In this document: positions 1 to 11,862 of the stretch, piece by piece | How the letters are laid out: every line of letters starts with the position of its first letter | How positions within the stretch are numbered: the first letter of the stretch is position 1 | Source of the DNA: Calliphora vicina | Lineage: Eukaryota; Arthropoda; Insecta; Diptera; Calliphoridae | Direction of reading: 5' to 3' | NCBI RefSeq assembly: GCF_958450345.1 | Contig: NC_088784.1 | Location: 47,069,278 to 47,133,277, forward strand | Length of the DNA: 64,000 nucleotides | Notes under the pieces: generated by a model | What the model was told of the DNA's origin: nothing | Database searches by the model: none | What the model saw: the letters and a program-made list of their open reading frames with translations, nothing else | Translations under genes and position numbers: made by a program

Positions 1-1356
1 TTAAGAAGGAGGGACACAGCAGACCTAATCTAGAAGGAAGAACTCCAATTTAACCAAAACAACCATGAACACAAAATTTTTTCGTCCGGCACTGGCTGGA
101 CTAATTAAATAATAATATTAGATATAAGATTTGAACCACTTATTGTTAGTTCATTAAATAATGAAGATACAATAAATAAATGATGAAAAAAAAATATATA
201 TTCTTTTGTTTGACGTTACAAGAATTGTATAATTGAGAATTTATTTTCTACTGAGTGTATTGTATTGTTGTATCATGGTAATATTTAAAAATTTTCATTT
301 TGACAAATTTTGTTATTGTTTTATTTCAAACTTTTTATATATATTGTTAATTGATAAATATTGTTTCAATGAAGTAGCGAAATATCGGAAGTAAAATAAA
401 CATTATTTTTTAAAGTGGCCTAAAGCTCAATAAATTATAATAATTAAACATAAATAATAAAATCTATGAAACTAATTATAAATAAAAGCATTTATTTTTA
501 TTGGTCAATAATATTAATATTTACGGTTTTTATCACGATCACAACTACAAGTTTGTATTCTATAAATATGTTGTTAGTGATCGAAATATTCGGCAATTAC
601 AACCAAATTATATGATAGTACATGCAACCGACCAAAGTCGGTTATGACAACGAATCTCTTTTATCTGTGTACATTCTATTCGTTTGTTCCATTAATTAAT
701 GGAGAATATATATTTACATATATAATACATATTATATATCAACGTGTAGGAAATTCTCTCTTCTTTTTAAAAATATATACAATTTTTATGAATTAAGAAA
801 TTTGAAGTAGACTTTTTCAAAAATATGGCATGATATGTTAAATTTGTATTAGGGGATATTTGATTTTTCTTTTGTGTATAAAATCACAAGTTGTTGACAG
901 ATTTTAGTCATTTGAAGCTTGTTTTCTATGCGCTGCATTTTTCAATTTTTGATGCCGTCATAATAATGTCAAGCAAATCGAGTCAAAAGTTAAATGAACA
1001 CATTTTTGCCGTTGAGTGATAATCATGATATATATTATCAAGATAATCAAATGTATATGAATGGGCTATTAAAAATAAAAGTTGAGAAAAAGTCAACAAA
1101 TTTACTTTTTCCTACAAAAAAAACCTTAAAAATAAAAGTTAATTTTTTTACTTTTTCTGAAATTTGGGCGCCTCGACTATGATTTTTTTGATATGTCGTA
1201 GTGGAAATTGTTTTCATCATGCCAAAAGCTATCGAAAAATCGATGGCACAATATCGATTGCTAAATCGACCCTCCCTAATGTTTATACACAGACACCAAG
1301 AATTGTTAAAATATAATTTGTTTTTAACTAAAAATGGGAATAGTTTGATTACAAAG
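1..1356. other. AT-rich non-coding DNA
   Basis: I see no gene here. The stretch is strongly AT-rich with only short open frames. Around 850-950 it contains a phrase (gggatatttg, then a gcttgttttct block) that recurs in a related form at about 14300-14370, so at least that part is an interspersed repeat. Confidence 0.5.
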
Positions 1357-1364
1357 GTCTAAAA

Positions 1365-2129
1365 TAGGGTTCCTAATTTCCCGGACTTTTTTCTTTCCCG
1401 GGAGGAAATTAAAAAATCGTTTCGTTCCCGGGAATTCCCGGGAATTTTTTAACACTAAATTAAACCAAAAACCAGAAAATTTTTTTCAAATTAATTGATT
1501 TATAATTTCACCAGGGTTTTAAATGAAGTATAAAATAACTATATTTGGTTGTACGATGTTGGTCCAGCCTTTATAAGGGTTTCTAGTAGTTTTAATCAAT
1601 ATAAAATTAATATATTCTTTGTTTAATTAAAAAACATAAGAATTTAAATCTCTAAAACATGCGTAGTTAGAGAAATTATTAAATCTGATTGTAGATAAAC
1701 AAATTTGAACCACTATTATTGTTATTATTTTCTCTAAATATGAATAATAATCATTGAATATCCCTAAAAGTTGTTATGTTAGGCATCTTAATAATTTCTT
1801 TAAGAACAAAAAACTTTAAATTTGTTTCATTCTTAACAACCAAATTTTTCTGCTGTGGCTTGAGTTGAGTGAACAAAAAATTCGGTTATTTCAACAGTAA
1901 TACTTCTTAGCCAACAGACTATCTGTTGCTAGAACCGAAAAAATCTATGGATATAATAGAATTATTCAATTCGCAACAAATTTGGCCATCGAAACGTATC
2001 TGAATATTGTAACTTTTAGATGAAAACTTATGAAGAAATTCCCGAAAATTCCCGACAAACATTTCCCGAAAATTAACAAAAAAATATTCCCGGGAATTCC
2101 CGGGAAATTTTTCCCGTTTAGGAACCCTA
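1365..2129. mobile_element. hAT-type non-autonomous DNA transposon (MITE), 765 bp
   Basis: The element starts with tagggttcctaa and ends with its exact reverse complement. It is flanked by a perfect 8-bp direct repeat, gtctaaaa, at 1357-1364 and 2130-2137. An 8-bp target duplication with short TIRs is the signature of the hAT superfamily. Just inside both ends are clusters of cccgggaattcccggg-type palindromes in opposite orientations, which could serve as subterminal transposase-binding repeats (inference). No transposase is encoded; the short overlapping open frames at 1966-2221 are repeat translation. Confidence 0.9.
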
Positions 2130-2137
2130 GTCTAAAA

Positions 2138-3456
2138 GTTAATAAAAATATTCCGAAATTTTGTTTTAATCCTAAAATCAAACCACACAAAATCCTGTCA
2201 CCAAACCGGACAGAATTATAGAATTATTTTCTAGAATGTGACGTAATAGTACGAAACTGAAGACATTACTGAAAGGAGTATTTTATCAGAACATGACGAA
2301 ACTAATAAAGTATTCAAAATCTAAAAAAAAAACTCCAATGGTATGATGGATGATTTTATATGTTTAGAGAAAACTAAAAAAAGAACTGAGAAATTGGATA
2401 TTCTTTATCATGCATTATTTTCGATTTCCACAACCAGTGAGCCAAGTTGTATTAAAAAGTAAAAAATCGTAAAAATAAAAGGGAAGCATTTAAATTATAT
2501 TCTTTTTTTAAAAGATTATTTCAGAAGATTCCCTATTTATTGTTTTGTTGAATTGTTGTTTTGTTTGGTTTTTATGTTTTTTTTTATTAACAAAATGCTT
2601 ATAAAAGTACACAAAATTCATGTTTTTTCTTTCAATATAAAATTAAAATAAATTTTAATCGGTTAATCGAATAATTTAAAATTAACCTATTATTAACCGA
2701 TTAAATCTATACCCCGATTAATTATTTGCTCGATTAACCGATTAAACCAGGAACCCGATTCATTGAATACCCCAGTATATACTGTGATATGAATGTGATA
2801 ATTGTTTAACCTTTTTTATATAAAATAAAGAATTCTATTTTGCTCTATGCCAGTTTTATATAAAAAATAATAATATACATATATTGAAATTTTTTATTTA
2901 ATACAGCCACAACGTACATGATGTACCCACTAAACATTTTTTTTGGCGAATTCGTATCGACACTACACAAGTCGCCGTTTTTATATTTGATGTTGGTACA
3001 AAAATATACCAACATTTTTATGTCCAAACATCAAAAGATAAAATATGTAGGTACATGCTTAAATTCTGTTTATTTTATTAACAATTTAAATTAATTATTG
3101 CTCCTTTAAGACATTATAAATAAAAACAAGGGCGAATGGATTTTATTAAAGTATTTTTATAAATAATTTTATTTAATTATAAATGTATGTATAGGGTACA
3201 AAATACTTAAAATATAATTGAATTTTGGAATTTTTATTATGATCCCAAATTTACTTTTGAAGTAACATTTACTTCATTTACGAAAATTAAAAGTATACTC
3301 TAATTTTGGATATAAAAATAAACGCTACTTACTCATTTGAAATTTTTTATATAAAACTCTTAAATATTTAAGAACACAACTGCATTGTAAAATGCATATT
3401 TAAGAATCAACAAAACTTATAAGAATTCAAATCATAAAAAAATTCAATTCCGCATG
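2138..3456. other. Non-coding AT-rich spacer with ttaatcg-type repeats
   Basis: No gene recognised. Between about 2655 and 2765 the motif ggttaatcga / cgattaaccg occurs several times in both orientations, giving a small patch of inverted and direct repeats. The rest is AT-rich with no coding signature. Confidence 0.45.
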
Positions 3457-4674
3457 TAGGCAAAAGTTTGCGTACATAAAAAAAATTAAAATTTACTGAC
3501 TTTTATAAATTAAACTGTATTTTAATAATTAGTTGGAAAACCCCGACGACCAAGAACATCATGAAGGCGTTTTGTCATTGATGAAACCAGTTTTTCGGTG
3601 TATTTGGAACTAATATTTCTCCATTCCTCAGTTAATGCTGTTTGAAGCTTTTCCTTTAATGTTATTACATGGTTTCGTATTTTTCACTCCCATAAATGTT
3701 CTATGGGATTTAGGTCTGGTGACTGCGGAGAAGTTTCCAATTGTTTTTGTTTTATTAAACAACTTCCAAAGCCTTGGGTTGTGTGTAGTATGCTTTGGGT
3801 CATTGTCTTGCAGGAATATATAATCATCTTCAATGCCCAATTTGCTAACACTTTCGGTAAGATTTTTCATTAGAATGTCTAAATAGATCTTATGATCCAT
3901 TGTCGATGGAATAAATTCTAAATTTCCCACGCCTTCACTTGTCATGTACCCCCATACCATCACTGCACCACCACCATGCTTAACTGTTAGTATTAAATTT
4001 TCGGGACTAATCACTGTACAAGGCTTTCTCCAAACAAACTGACGGTTTTTTATGCCAATGATGCAGTACTTGCATTCATCCGTGAACAGAACATTTTTCC
4101 AGAACTCTGGAGGCATATTTATGTGTTCTTTAGTGAAATCAATTCGTTTTTGTCTATTAACTATCAAAACTGGCGGCTTTTTTCGTGCTACATGGCTTCT
4201 ATAGTTGGCCTTTTTCAAAATTCTGAGCAGTGTCTTTGGACACATGTTTATTAAATTGTGAATTTAAGTTTTCAGCCATTTTCGATACAGTAAATTTTGG
4301 GGGTTTCCTTCACAGATTGCATTATAACCCTTTTTTCGCGTTCAGTTAATTTTGGTGGACGACCAGAACGAGGCTTTGGGACAAAAATTCCAGTATTTTT
4401 AAAATTGTTTATCACTCTCTGGATGGAGGAGTGAGTACGTTTAACTACTTGATCGATTTCGCGCAAAGTTTTCCCTTGTTTCCGTAAATGTATAATAATA
4501 TTACGTTCAGCTACATTAATTAATTTTCTGTTTACCATTTCTTGAAATTATAATAAATTTCAAAAATCTCTTTTATGATGAGTTTGAAACAAAAACTGCA
4601 GTATTGTAGTATCCTACAATAACAAAAACAGTTACAAATTACCTTTAAATTTTATGTACGCATACTTTTGCATA
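3457..4674 (-). mobile_element. Tc1-like DNA transposon, degraded
   Basis: About 1.2 kb. The left end (from 3457) reads ta-ggcaaaagtttgcgtac and the reverse complement of the right end reads ta-tgcaaaagtatgcgtac, giving near-matching ~22-bp terminal inverted repeats bounded by TA, the Tc1/mariner target. The transposase between them is on the minus strand and is frameshifted. The ends differ at few positions, so it is an old but complete-length copy. Confidence 0.85.
3522..4538 (-). pseudogene. Tc1-like transposase pseudogene
   Basis: A Tc1 transposase binds the terminal repeats and cuts and pastes the element. Read from 4538 downward, the N-terminal frame (4272-4538) has two helix-turn-helix-like segments with GRPPKLTEREK, typical of the Tc1 DNA-binding domain. 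A second frame (3628-4245) carries the first two catalytic acidic residues in VLFTDECKY and FLQDNDPKHT. The third, in SPDLNPIEHLWE, lies near 3697 in a different frame, so there is a 1-base frameshift between the second Asp and the Glu. A stop directly follows HLWE. The C-terminal tail with LGRRGFPTNY runs to a stop at 3522-3524. The two upstream frames are also not joined (gap 4245-4272). Not functional; the family assignment is secure. Confidence 0.88.
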
Positions 4675-4770
4675 CACGAAAAGTTAGCATACCATTGTTT
4701 TTAAGCTGTCAATTATTACCCAACTTTGCAAATGCAAAAAGAAAATACCTATCGTAATTTTCAAATGTTT

Positions 4771-5872
4771 ATCGGTCCAGAACTCTCTGAGTTAGAGGGG
4801 GTCAAAATTTTACACTTTGGCCAAACATGTGATTTTTCTCATCCATGTAACTTATTACCTATTGTTCTTAGCAAAATGTGTTCAAAAGAAAGCTTGGATA
4901 TTTTCCTTTCAGACCTATTTGGTGGCTTAGTGGGATGCGAGTGGGATATCTTTCAAAATAAATGTTTTGTAACTCACTTTTTTCCAAAATCGAATTTTTT
5001 TCCAAAATTTGCCCTTTTTTAAAATTTTTTTTTGCTCAAAAGAAAGCTTGGGTCTAGTCCTTTAAGATTTATTTGGTCTATCTATCAAAATAAATATTTT
5101 GTAAGTCAAGACATACAATTTTTGTGTTAGAACATTTATTTTGATACTATCCCACTCGCATCCCACTACGAGACCAAAAAGCTCTTAAAGGAATAGACTT
5201 AAAAAAAAAATTAAAAAAGGGCCCCTTTTGAAAAAAGTTCGATTTTGCCAAAAAAAATCAAAAATTGTATATCTTGAGTTACAAAACATTTATTTTGCTA
5301 TATATCCCACTCGCATCCCACTAAGCGACCAAATAGATCTTAAAGGACTAGAACCCAGCATTCTTTTGAGTAAAAAAAAATTAAAAAAAGAGCCCCTTTT
5401 GGAAAAAAAGTTTGATTTTGAAAAAAAAAAATTGCATGTTTTGAGTTACAAAACATTTATTTTGAAAGATATCCCACTCGCATCCCACTAAGCCACAAAA
5501 TAGGGCTGAAAGGAAAATATCCAAGCTTTCTTTTGAAAAAAAAGTAAACAAAGGTTTTGATTTTGCAAAAAAAAAGTCAAAAATTTTTTATTTTTTTTTT
5601 AAATATTTTTTTTCGAAAGATTGAAGAAATAGCTATCTAAACTATTCGGAACACATTTTGCTAAGAACAATAGGTAATAAGTTACATGGATGAGAAAAAT
5701 CACATGTTTGGCCAAAATGTCAAATTTTGACCCCTCTAACGCAGAGAGTTCTGGACCGATCTTGTTGAAAAATTGTGTCTATCCAATAGGTCTAACCTTG
5801 GTGTAAATTTTATCCCGATCGGAAGACATCGATTTTAAAAGTTGGTTCACTTGACGTGAAATCCCCCATATA
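4771..5872. mobile_element. Foldback element, truncated copy (family FB-A)
   Basis: The outer sequence atcggtccagaactctctga at 4771 is matched in inverted orientation by the block ending at 5760. The right side continues a further ~110 bp to cccccatata; the matching left ~110 bp is missing. The interior consists of ~175-bp units with the phrase gtgggatgcgagtgggatat, one in + orientation (about 4930) and three in - orientation (about 5145, 5305, 5470). The same architecture, and the complete ends, are seen at 29901-32469. Open frames here are repeat translations, not genes. Confidence 0.8.
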
Positions 5873-6954
5873 TAAAGTAGTTTGTACGCAAACTTATGCG
5901 ACCAAGTGTATATGTTAAGAACAGGGACTGTAAGAGTTACGTTTTTGTTTTTATTTTTTCGAGCTGAAATAAAAGTTAAAAAAAAATAAAAATCTAAATT
6001 GTTCTGCAATATTCTTTAGCACCTGTTTAAGAATTGTGTACTAAATCCTCGTAAATTTGTCGTTTTGGAATATTTAAGTCTCTAATTTAATGCATTACAT
6101 TTATCTTTTGGTCAAATTGTACAATATTATATAAAATAAATCAATTGGCCCTATTCGAGAGCATCGAGTTTGCGAATCCATAAATATCTTAATGTTTATT
6201 TAATAAAGTTTCTAAAATTAAGGTTAAACAAATTACGTATAAACATTTATAATTACATAATATTGTTGTAATTAGCTTCCAAAAATACGGCAAAATGGTG
6301 AAAGTGAGAATGTTGTCAAAAATATGTTAAGATTAACAGTCTTAAAAATCGGTTTTGTCAAAAAACCGGAATGTTAATGAAAACCAAAACCAGTCGAGTT
6401 TACAATGATGACCTGTTTTGGGTTTCGGATTTGGATACTCTGGCCAAACACTGTCCAGCATTGGTATCGGTATCTCGAAGTAATTTTGTCTTTCAATTCA
6501 TGAATTTTTGCTGGCTTATTGACGAAGACTTTTGACTTCACATAACCCTAAAAAATCTTGAGGTGTTATCACACGATCAACACATGTTGACAAGTCCATG
6601 ATATGTAAAAAAATTGTATGGTTAATTGGTTGACATTAACTTAATTAAATGTACATATTTGTATTAAAATAATAGTTCATAGGTATTACGCTATACACAA
6701 TTAGTTTTCAAACATCTTTAAAATCGCAATATGGTAATAATAATTGTGGGATTCAAACGGTCTGCTATTAAGTCATATTATCATAATGTCCTGATATATT
6801 ATGATAGTTTAAAGTTTAAAGCACAACAATAATTGGTTTAAACTTTAAACAAAAATGCTTAACAAAAAAGATTTTACATTCTTGTACTACTAAGACTGAC
6901 AAAGCAAAATAAAAACAAAAAATATGTACAGAAAAAGTATTTCAGCGAAGCTTA
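5873..6954. other. AT-rich spacer, nothing recognised
   Basis: I see no gene, transposon terminus or strong repeat in this stretch. A local phrase of the type aaaaccgg recurs around 6340-6420 but does not define an element. Confidence 0.4.
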
Positions 6955-7878
6955 TAGTACATTTACACTTACGCCATAAACATGTTATAAGTTGTTTATG
7001 GTGATAAACTAATTTAAGAAACTTGTTTATCCATACAAAACAAAAACAGGTTTGTAACTAGCTTTTGAGATAAACTAGTTACAAACAACGAGTTTTTGCT
7101 AATGCAACTCTGTTTTTCAACATTTTTCTGGCAACGCTGGTAACATTTGACATTTGCTCATAAATAAAAAAAACTGTTTTCTTTTAAAAAAGCCAAACTG
7201 TAAGAAAAAGTTTAAAAAATTTATTTAAAAGTGTTTTTTATATAATATGGACAACGAAAATAAAAGGTATGTTTATATGTACATACAGTAGCCCAATAAA
7301 ACCAACATACAGGAATTCAAATTAAATTTATTTCGTTGAAAGCTGTATTTGTAAGTTAAAAGTAATGAAATATATTTGTTAAAAAAATAAATTCACCCAA
7401 AAAAAAATTAAAAACAACATCACTTAAGTCGGGTTTAGTAACCTTTCCTATCACATCCAAAATTTCACCGTTATTAGAATTTTTGATTCTGAGTCAAATA
7501 ACGATTTTTTTTTTTTGGTTTTTTGGGCTTTTATGTTCAAAATATTATGAAACTTAATAGCCCCGCCCACCCTAAAGTTTTCGTTATTTTACTCAGAATC
7601 AATAACTCTAATAACGGTGAACTTTTGGGCGTTATTTGAATTTTTTTTTTGCTAAAATCAACATAAGACATGTATTATTATATATCTCATAAAAAAAACT
7701 AAAAAAAACTGTATGTAGACTTTCTTTTTATTAATTTTTTTTAAATTGAAGTCAGCTGTTTTATGACTTGTCAAAAATAAACCACTTAACTGACCAAAAT
7801 GCTGATGTAAACGGTATGGTTTATGAAAGTAGCTTATGATCATAAACTAGTTTGAAAATTACAAGTGTAAATGCACTA
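6955..7878. mobile_element. Harbinger-like MITE, 924 bp
   Basis: The left end tagtacatttacactt (6955) and the reverse complement of the right end, tagtgcatttacactt (ends 7878), match at 15 of 16 bases. Both sides are flanked by tta, consistent with the 3-bp TWA target duplication of PIF/Harbinger elements. Similar gtttatg/cataaac blocks follow the TIRs on both sides. Inside is a second inverted repeat of about 40 bp (7465-7504 against 7581-7620), which suggests a nested smaller element or a stem. No coding capacity. A 3-bp duplication is weak evidence, so the superfamily is tentative. Confidence 0.7.
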
Positions 7879-8238
7879 TTATATTCACAGAAAAAAGTAT
7901 GATTTGATTTCAATTCATAACATTTATAAATAATTTCTTAAATATTAAGATTTTGTTCATATTTTATATTTTCAAATTAAATCATTTATATTTTTTTATA
8001 TTTTTATGTTGTTGAAAAATGTTTGAAATTTTCTTTGGAAATGTTTGTATTTATTTTTATGATTTTCAGCTACAAAATGATTCAGATATTGTTGATTCAT
8101 CTTAAAATATTGGCCAATTTATGGCTATTATGCAAATAGTTTTGAATTAATTCATTAGATTATGCAATTATAATGCAATTTATTATAAAATATTATTAAA
8201 TTTATACAAAAAAAAGCAAAAAATTCCGTCATGAACAA
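7879..8238. other. AT-rich spacer, nothing recognised
   Basis: No gene or repeat boundary found between the Harbinger-like MITE and the Helitron start. Confidence 0.4.
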
Positions 8239-8407
8239 TCTATCTATATATATAAAATACAAAAAATGTTTCTATCTATGTCCGTTATAGCTCCAAACTG
8301 GTATCATTGGAAAGGAAATTTTCTGAATATGGTTTTAGACACCTAAAATACTACATTTGGTTCATTCATCATATACATTAGAGTTCGTTTGTGACCAGGT
8401 CACTTCA

Positions 8408-9035
8408 TTTGATTTGCGGGTATCATAATTTTTCTGAAGGTTTTTGCGTAATTTTTTTTGGAAAATTGTCACTCCTTGTGGTGGTTCAACGCACCTAAAG
8501 ACGAGGATTTTGAGCACATTTTTCTATAGAGCAAAAACGGTTGAATATATTGCAAATCTGATTTCACCAGTCGATGCTGCATCTAAAATTAATACAATTG
8601 ATGTTTTTTGAATCCTTAAAAATAGTTGCAAAAACCCATAAAAAAGATAAGAACATGAATTTTAGATTTTTTAAACATGCACGATGAAAAGGTATTTTAA
8701 GCTTAGCAAAACTGCACCAATATTTCCTTTCCGCATGTTTAAATAAACTAAAATTATTTTATTATTTTTTTTATGAGATTTGCGCCCCCTGTTGTGGGTT
8801 TTTGGAACTATTTTTAAAAATTTATAAAACATCAATTGTATTAATTTTTGATGCAGAATCGACTGGTGAAATCATTTTTGCAATATCTTAAACCGTTCTT
8901 GCTCTACAGAAAAATGTGCTCAAAATCAGCGTTTTTAGGTGCGTTGAACCACCACAAAATTTTCAAAAAAAAAGGACGCCATTATTTTTATTTACGCAAA
9001 ATCCTTCAGAAAAATTATGATACCCGCTAATCAAA
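8408..9035. mobile_element. Nested inverted-repeat (foldback) element, 628 bp
   Basis: Left arm from 8408 (tttgatttgcgggtatcata) is matched by an inverted right arm ending at 9035 (tatgatacccgctaatcaaa). The inverted similarity runs inward through the gcgttgaaccaccac and catcaattgtattaattttt blocks, so each arm is about 230-260 bp around a ~100-bp centre. It lies inside the Helitron. No target duplication was identified and nothing is encoded; the 60-codon frame at 8848-9030 is arm sequence. Confidence 0.7.
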
Positions 9036-9609
9036 TTTTTTAAATTAAAAATGGATGTATGTTCCGAATGAACTAAAAAACGGCTGGACGGATTTTAATG
9101 AAATTCTCAGAGAATCTTCAGAATAGCCTAGCGGGTAACACTCTAAAGTCAGATTTTTGATTTTCGGTCTGTGGGTGGAGGTGAGTGGCAAAATCACATT
9201 TTTACATTATACCGCTAATGCCATCTATATATATATAAAACCTCTGAACCGATTTTGATGAAATTTTCAGGGAATCTTCAGAATAGAATAACACTGTATA
9301 GTCAGATTTTTAATATTCGATCTGTGGGCGGAGGGGCGTGCAAAAATCCAATTTTTACTTTATACCGCTAATGCCATAGGTATATTTCATAAAAATGGAT
9401 GTGTGTATGTACAGTTCCGTAAGGACTCAAAAATGGCTGGACCGATTTTGATAAAATTTTCACGAAATCTTCAGAAAAGCCTTTTGGGTAACAGTGTATA
9501 GTCAGATTTTTGATTTTCCGTCTGTGATAAACAATTTTGTTTGCTCTTGTATACTAGGTGCATGAATAAGAAATTTCCATATGAAATCTACTTTTAATCA
9601 AAAAATTAT

Positions 9610-9800
9610 GATGTTAACAAGCTCAATGAACAAATACAATTGAAAGTGTCCGGCGAAACAATAAAATACAAATCGATTGACACAGTATTGAACGAAGAAC
9701 AAGTCGTTAATTGTCCTACTGAATTTCTGAATTAATTGGAACTAGTCGAAATGCCACCACATGTATTAACATTGAAGGTTGGATTACCGACTTTTTTCCG
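9610..9800 (+). pseudogene. Helitron Pif1-like helicase fragment
   Basis: Reading + from about 9610 gives DVNKLNEQIQLKVSGE, then TVLNEEQVVNCPTEFLN, a stop, then LELVEMPPHVLTLKVGLP. This matches the conserved C-terminal region of Helitron helicases, in which a C/YPTEFLNSL...PPH.L.LKVG.P motif precedes the final helicase motif. The stop replaces the residue after FLN. Sequence after LKVGLP is frameshifted. It is only ~60 residues long and non-functional, but it is the strongest internal evidence that 8239-9878 is a Helitron. Confidence 0.8.
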
Positions 9801-9878
9801 ATACTGTATATTAAAATCGAGATGCAATATAAAACAGATGTTTTCTAAAGGCCAGCAACGCGGACCGAGTTCAGCTAG

Positions 9879-11259
9879 TTATATATAAATTTAATAATAT
9901 AAAGTTTGGGAAAAAAAGTCAAGTTCGATTAATAATATTTATTACAAAATTCATTCCAATTACGAATTTCTTTTTTCTGTGTTCGGCACATCCAGTGTAC
10001 AAAAGCCCTGAGGTTACGATGTTAAAGTATGATGTCGGAATTTTATAAGAAATCGATTGTTAGATTCAGTCATAAAATTCTTTGTTGGCTAAAAATGTTT
10101 ACTGGGTGTATATATACATAGTTATGTACAATGCATATACATAGTTATGTAAATACATATGTCAGTATGAATTTATGTAGAAATAAATGTATATTACTGG
10201 GCCTCTACTAAAACCAATCAACGATCTTTAAATTTAACTTATGCATATCGATGATGTAAATAAAGTTGCTTTATTCCACTACTCTCATCAGCAATTAAGA
10301 GAATAAAAATAAAAAAGAGAAAGTAAAGACTAACAGTGAGCATCTCTTATTAGTTAAGAGAGACTTAAGATTTAAGTTTTATTCTCTTTTTTACATATGA
10401 ATATTTCTTTGTTTTGTGTTTATGAACTTGTCTGGGGTTTCATTTGTTTTAAAACGTGTAGTATTCGTATTCGGCATTCTGCTTCCATCTAAAGAACACA
10501 TAAGGCAAAAGCAGCCGCATTAACTTCCATATATTATTAAATATTATCAACCCACGTCTATTATCTTGTACTTTTTTGGAACAATATAGCAGTTTTTGCT
10601 AATACAATACACAACCCATTAACTTTAAAGAGGAAATACATATAAATAAATAATAACATTGTGCGTTCTGCCTTTCTAACTACATTAAACTGTAATTGAA
10701 AAATGCAACTCTAGAAAAAAAAAATTAAATCATTTTGCAACACTACAGTTTTGACATATTTGAGCGGCCTGACAGTATACCATACGTTGTAGTTGTCTGT
10801 CAAAATGTTCGTGGTACTGTGCAAAAGTAATATAAATAATGATGAAAATGTAAATATTGAATAAAATATTATTTGCAAATTATATGAAATTGAAATATTT
10901 AAGTGCATAATATAACGTTAAAAGTGAAATTTCATAAATATTGCTTTTGTACTTCGTATTAATTTAAAAAGTTATTAACATCTGCCGAAATAATAGCGGT
11001 CGTAATGTGTGTTCTAATATCTGTGAGTTAACGTAAAAGTGCGTGTGTGTGTTTTATGTTTATTTTTGGATGTAAATGTACATCAAGCAAGCCAAATACC
11101 TACATATATCGATACAATTTATTCAATGAAATAATCTTTGAAAGTGTTGTTACCATACCTCGGAACCATTATTAGGAAAAGCTTACATTGCATCAATAAA
11201 TTACAATAATAAACATATTTTAATTAAACAGCTTCGAGGTGGATAATTTCTACTTAAGA
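9879..11259 (+). promoter_or_regulatory. bs: Upstream region and 5' leader of blistered
   Basis: This is the only sizeable non-repeat stretch next to the gene, so the bs promoter and 5' untranslated leader presumably lie here. I cannot place a transcription start, TATA box or intron with confidence. A patch at 10290-10400 is rich in agag/ctct motifs (GAGA-like, inference), and 10105-10165 has a direct repeat of tacatagttatgta. No long open frame. The leader immediately before the ATG is AT-rich. Confidence 0.35.
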
Positions 11260-11856
11260 ATGGATCCTTCTCGCGGAGATTCGCGTTATAATTTAAATTA
11301 CTCGATGAGTAGTATTGGACTATCATTAGCCGATCAAGCTGATATGTACGGCAATCCAGCTGCTTTAGGTGGTGGTAGACCACCTAGTGCTGGTATCTTA
11401 CAAGGCATGAGTGGCGTCGGAGGTGGTCCTGGTGGAGGACTTTTGCCGCGTACGGCGGGAAATCTTATGCCAAATACACAATGCCAGTCTTTGGGTAATA
11501 ATAATGCAAGTGGCCACAGCAGCAACCAACAGAGAGGTTTAAAAAGAGCCGGCTCGGATTGTTATGACGATTCTCATCACCGTGTTGGTGCCGGTAGTAT
11601 TACTTCCCTTCAAGGTCTTGACACATGTGGGAGTTCATCTAATGTCCAACATAGTAGCCAGCAGCAGCCACAATCAAGTAGTGGTAGTGTGCAAGATATT
11701 GTGGACGATAGCTATAACAATTTACAGAGCAAAAAGTCACCTCCGGCCAATGGTAAAAAAACAAAAGGTCGAGTCAAAATTAAAATGGAATATATTGATA
11801 ACAAATTGCGACGTTACACAACATTTTCAAAGCGTAAAACTGGAATTATGAAAAAG
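11260..11856 (+). CDS. bs: blistered (serum response factor), first coding exon
   Basis: This encodes the first 199 residues of the fly SRF, a MADS-box transcription factor that acts in the nucleus as a dimer on CArG boxes and is needed for tracheal terminal branching and wing intervein fate (known for Drosophila bs). The chosen ATG (ttaagaATG, A at -3) starts MDPSRGDSRYNLNY. A frame seven codons longer would need a GTG start. Residues ~35-70 are Gly/Pro-rich and ~120-155 Ser/Gln-rich. From residue 170, GRVKIKMEYIDNK and RRYTTFSKRKTGIMKK are the N-terminal DNA-binding half of the MADS box. The exon ends at K199, followed directly by gtaagt at 11857. If unspliced, the frame stops at 11905-11907 and the MADS box would be cut in half. 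The remaining MADS residues and the C-terminus were not found in this window. Composition is clearly less AT-rich than its surroundings. Confidence 0.93.
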
Positions 11857-11862
11857 GTAAGT
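11857..11862 (+). other. bs: Splice donor of blistered intron 1
   Basis: The junction ATG AAA AAG|gtaagt matches the consensus donor, and the break falls between codons in the middle of the MADS box, right after the conserved GIMKK. The matching acceptor is not in the window as far as I can see. Confidence 0.85.

Larger units (their letters stand above)
8239..9878 (+). mobile_element. Helitron with helicase remnant, 1.64 kb
   Basis: The element begins TCTATCTATATATATAAAA after an A and ends ...CAGCTAG before a T. Helitrons typically show 5' TC, 3' CTRR and insertion between A and T with no target duplication. A degraded Pif1-type helicase segment lies just before the 3' end. The middle holds three imperfect ~170-bp tandem units (from about 9053, 9231 and 9391) built on 'ggctggaccgattttgatgaaatttt'-like text, and a separate inverted-repeat element at 8408-9035. 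The ends plus the helicase scrap make the class fairly firm. Whether all the internal parts belong to one original insertion is less certain. Confidence 0.78.

Noticed and set aside
11239..11259. Seven-codon N-terminal extension of bs
   Set aside because: It would begin with GTG; the ATG at 11260 has a good context and starts MDPSRGDSRYN.
11334..11851. Other-frame open reading frames over the bs exon (11334-11525 -, 11564-11851 +)
   Set aside because: Shadows of the bs coding exon; the bs frame has the MADS residues and donor-site agreement.
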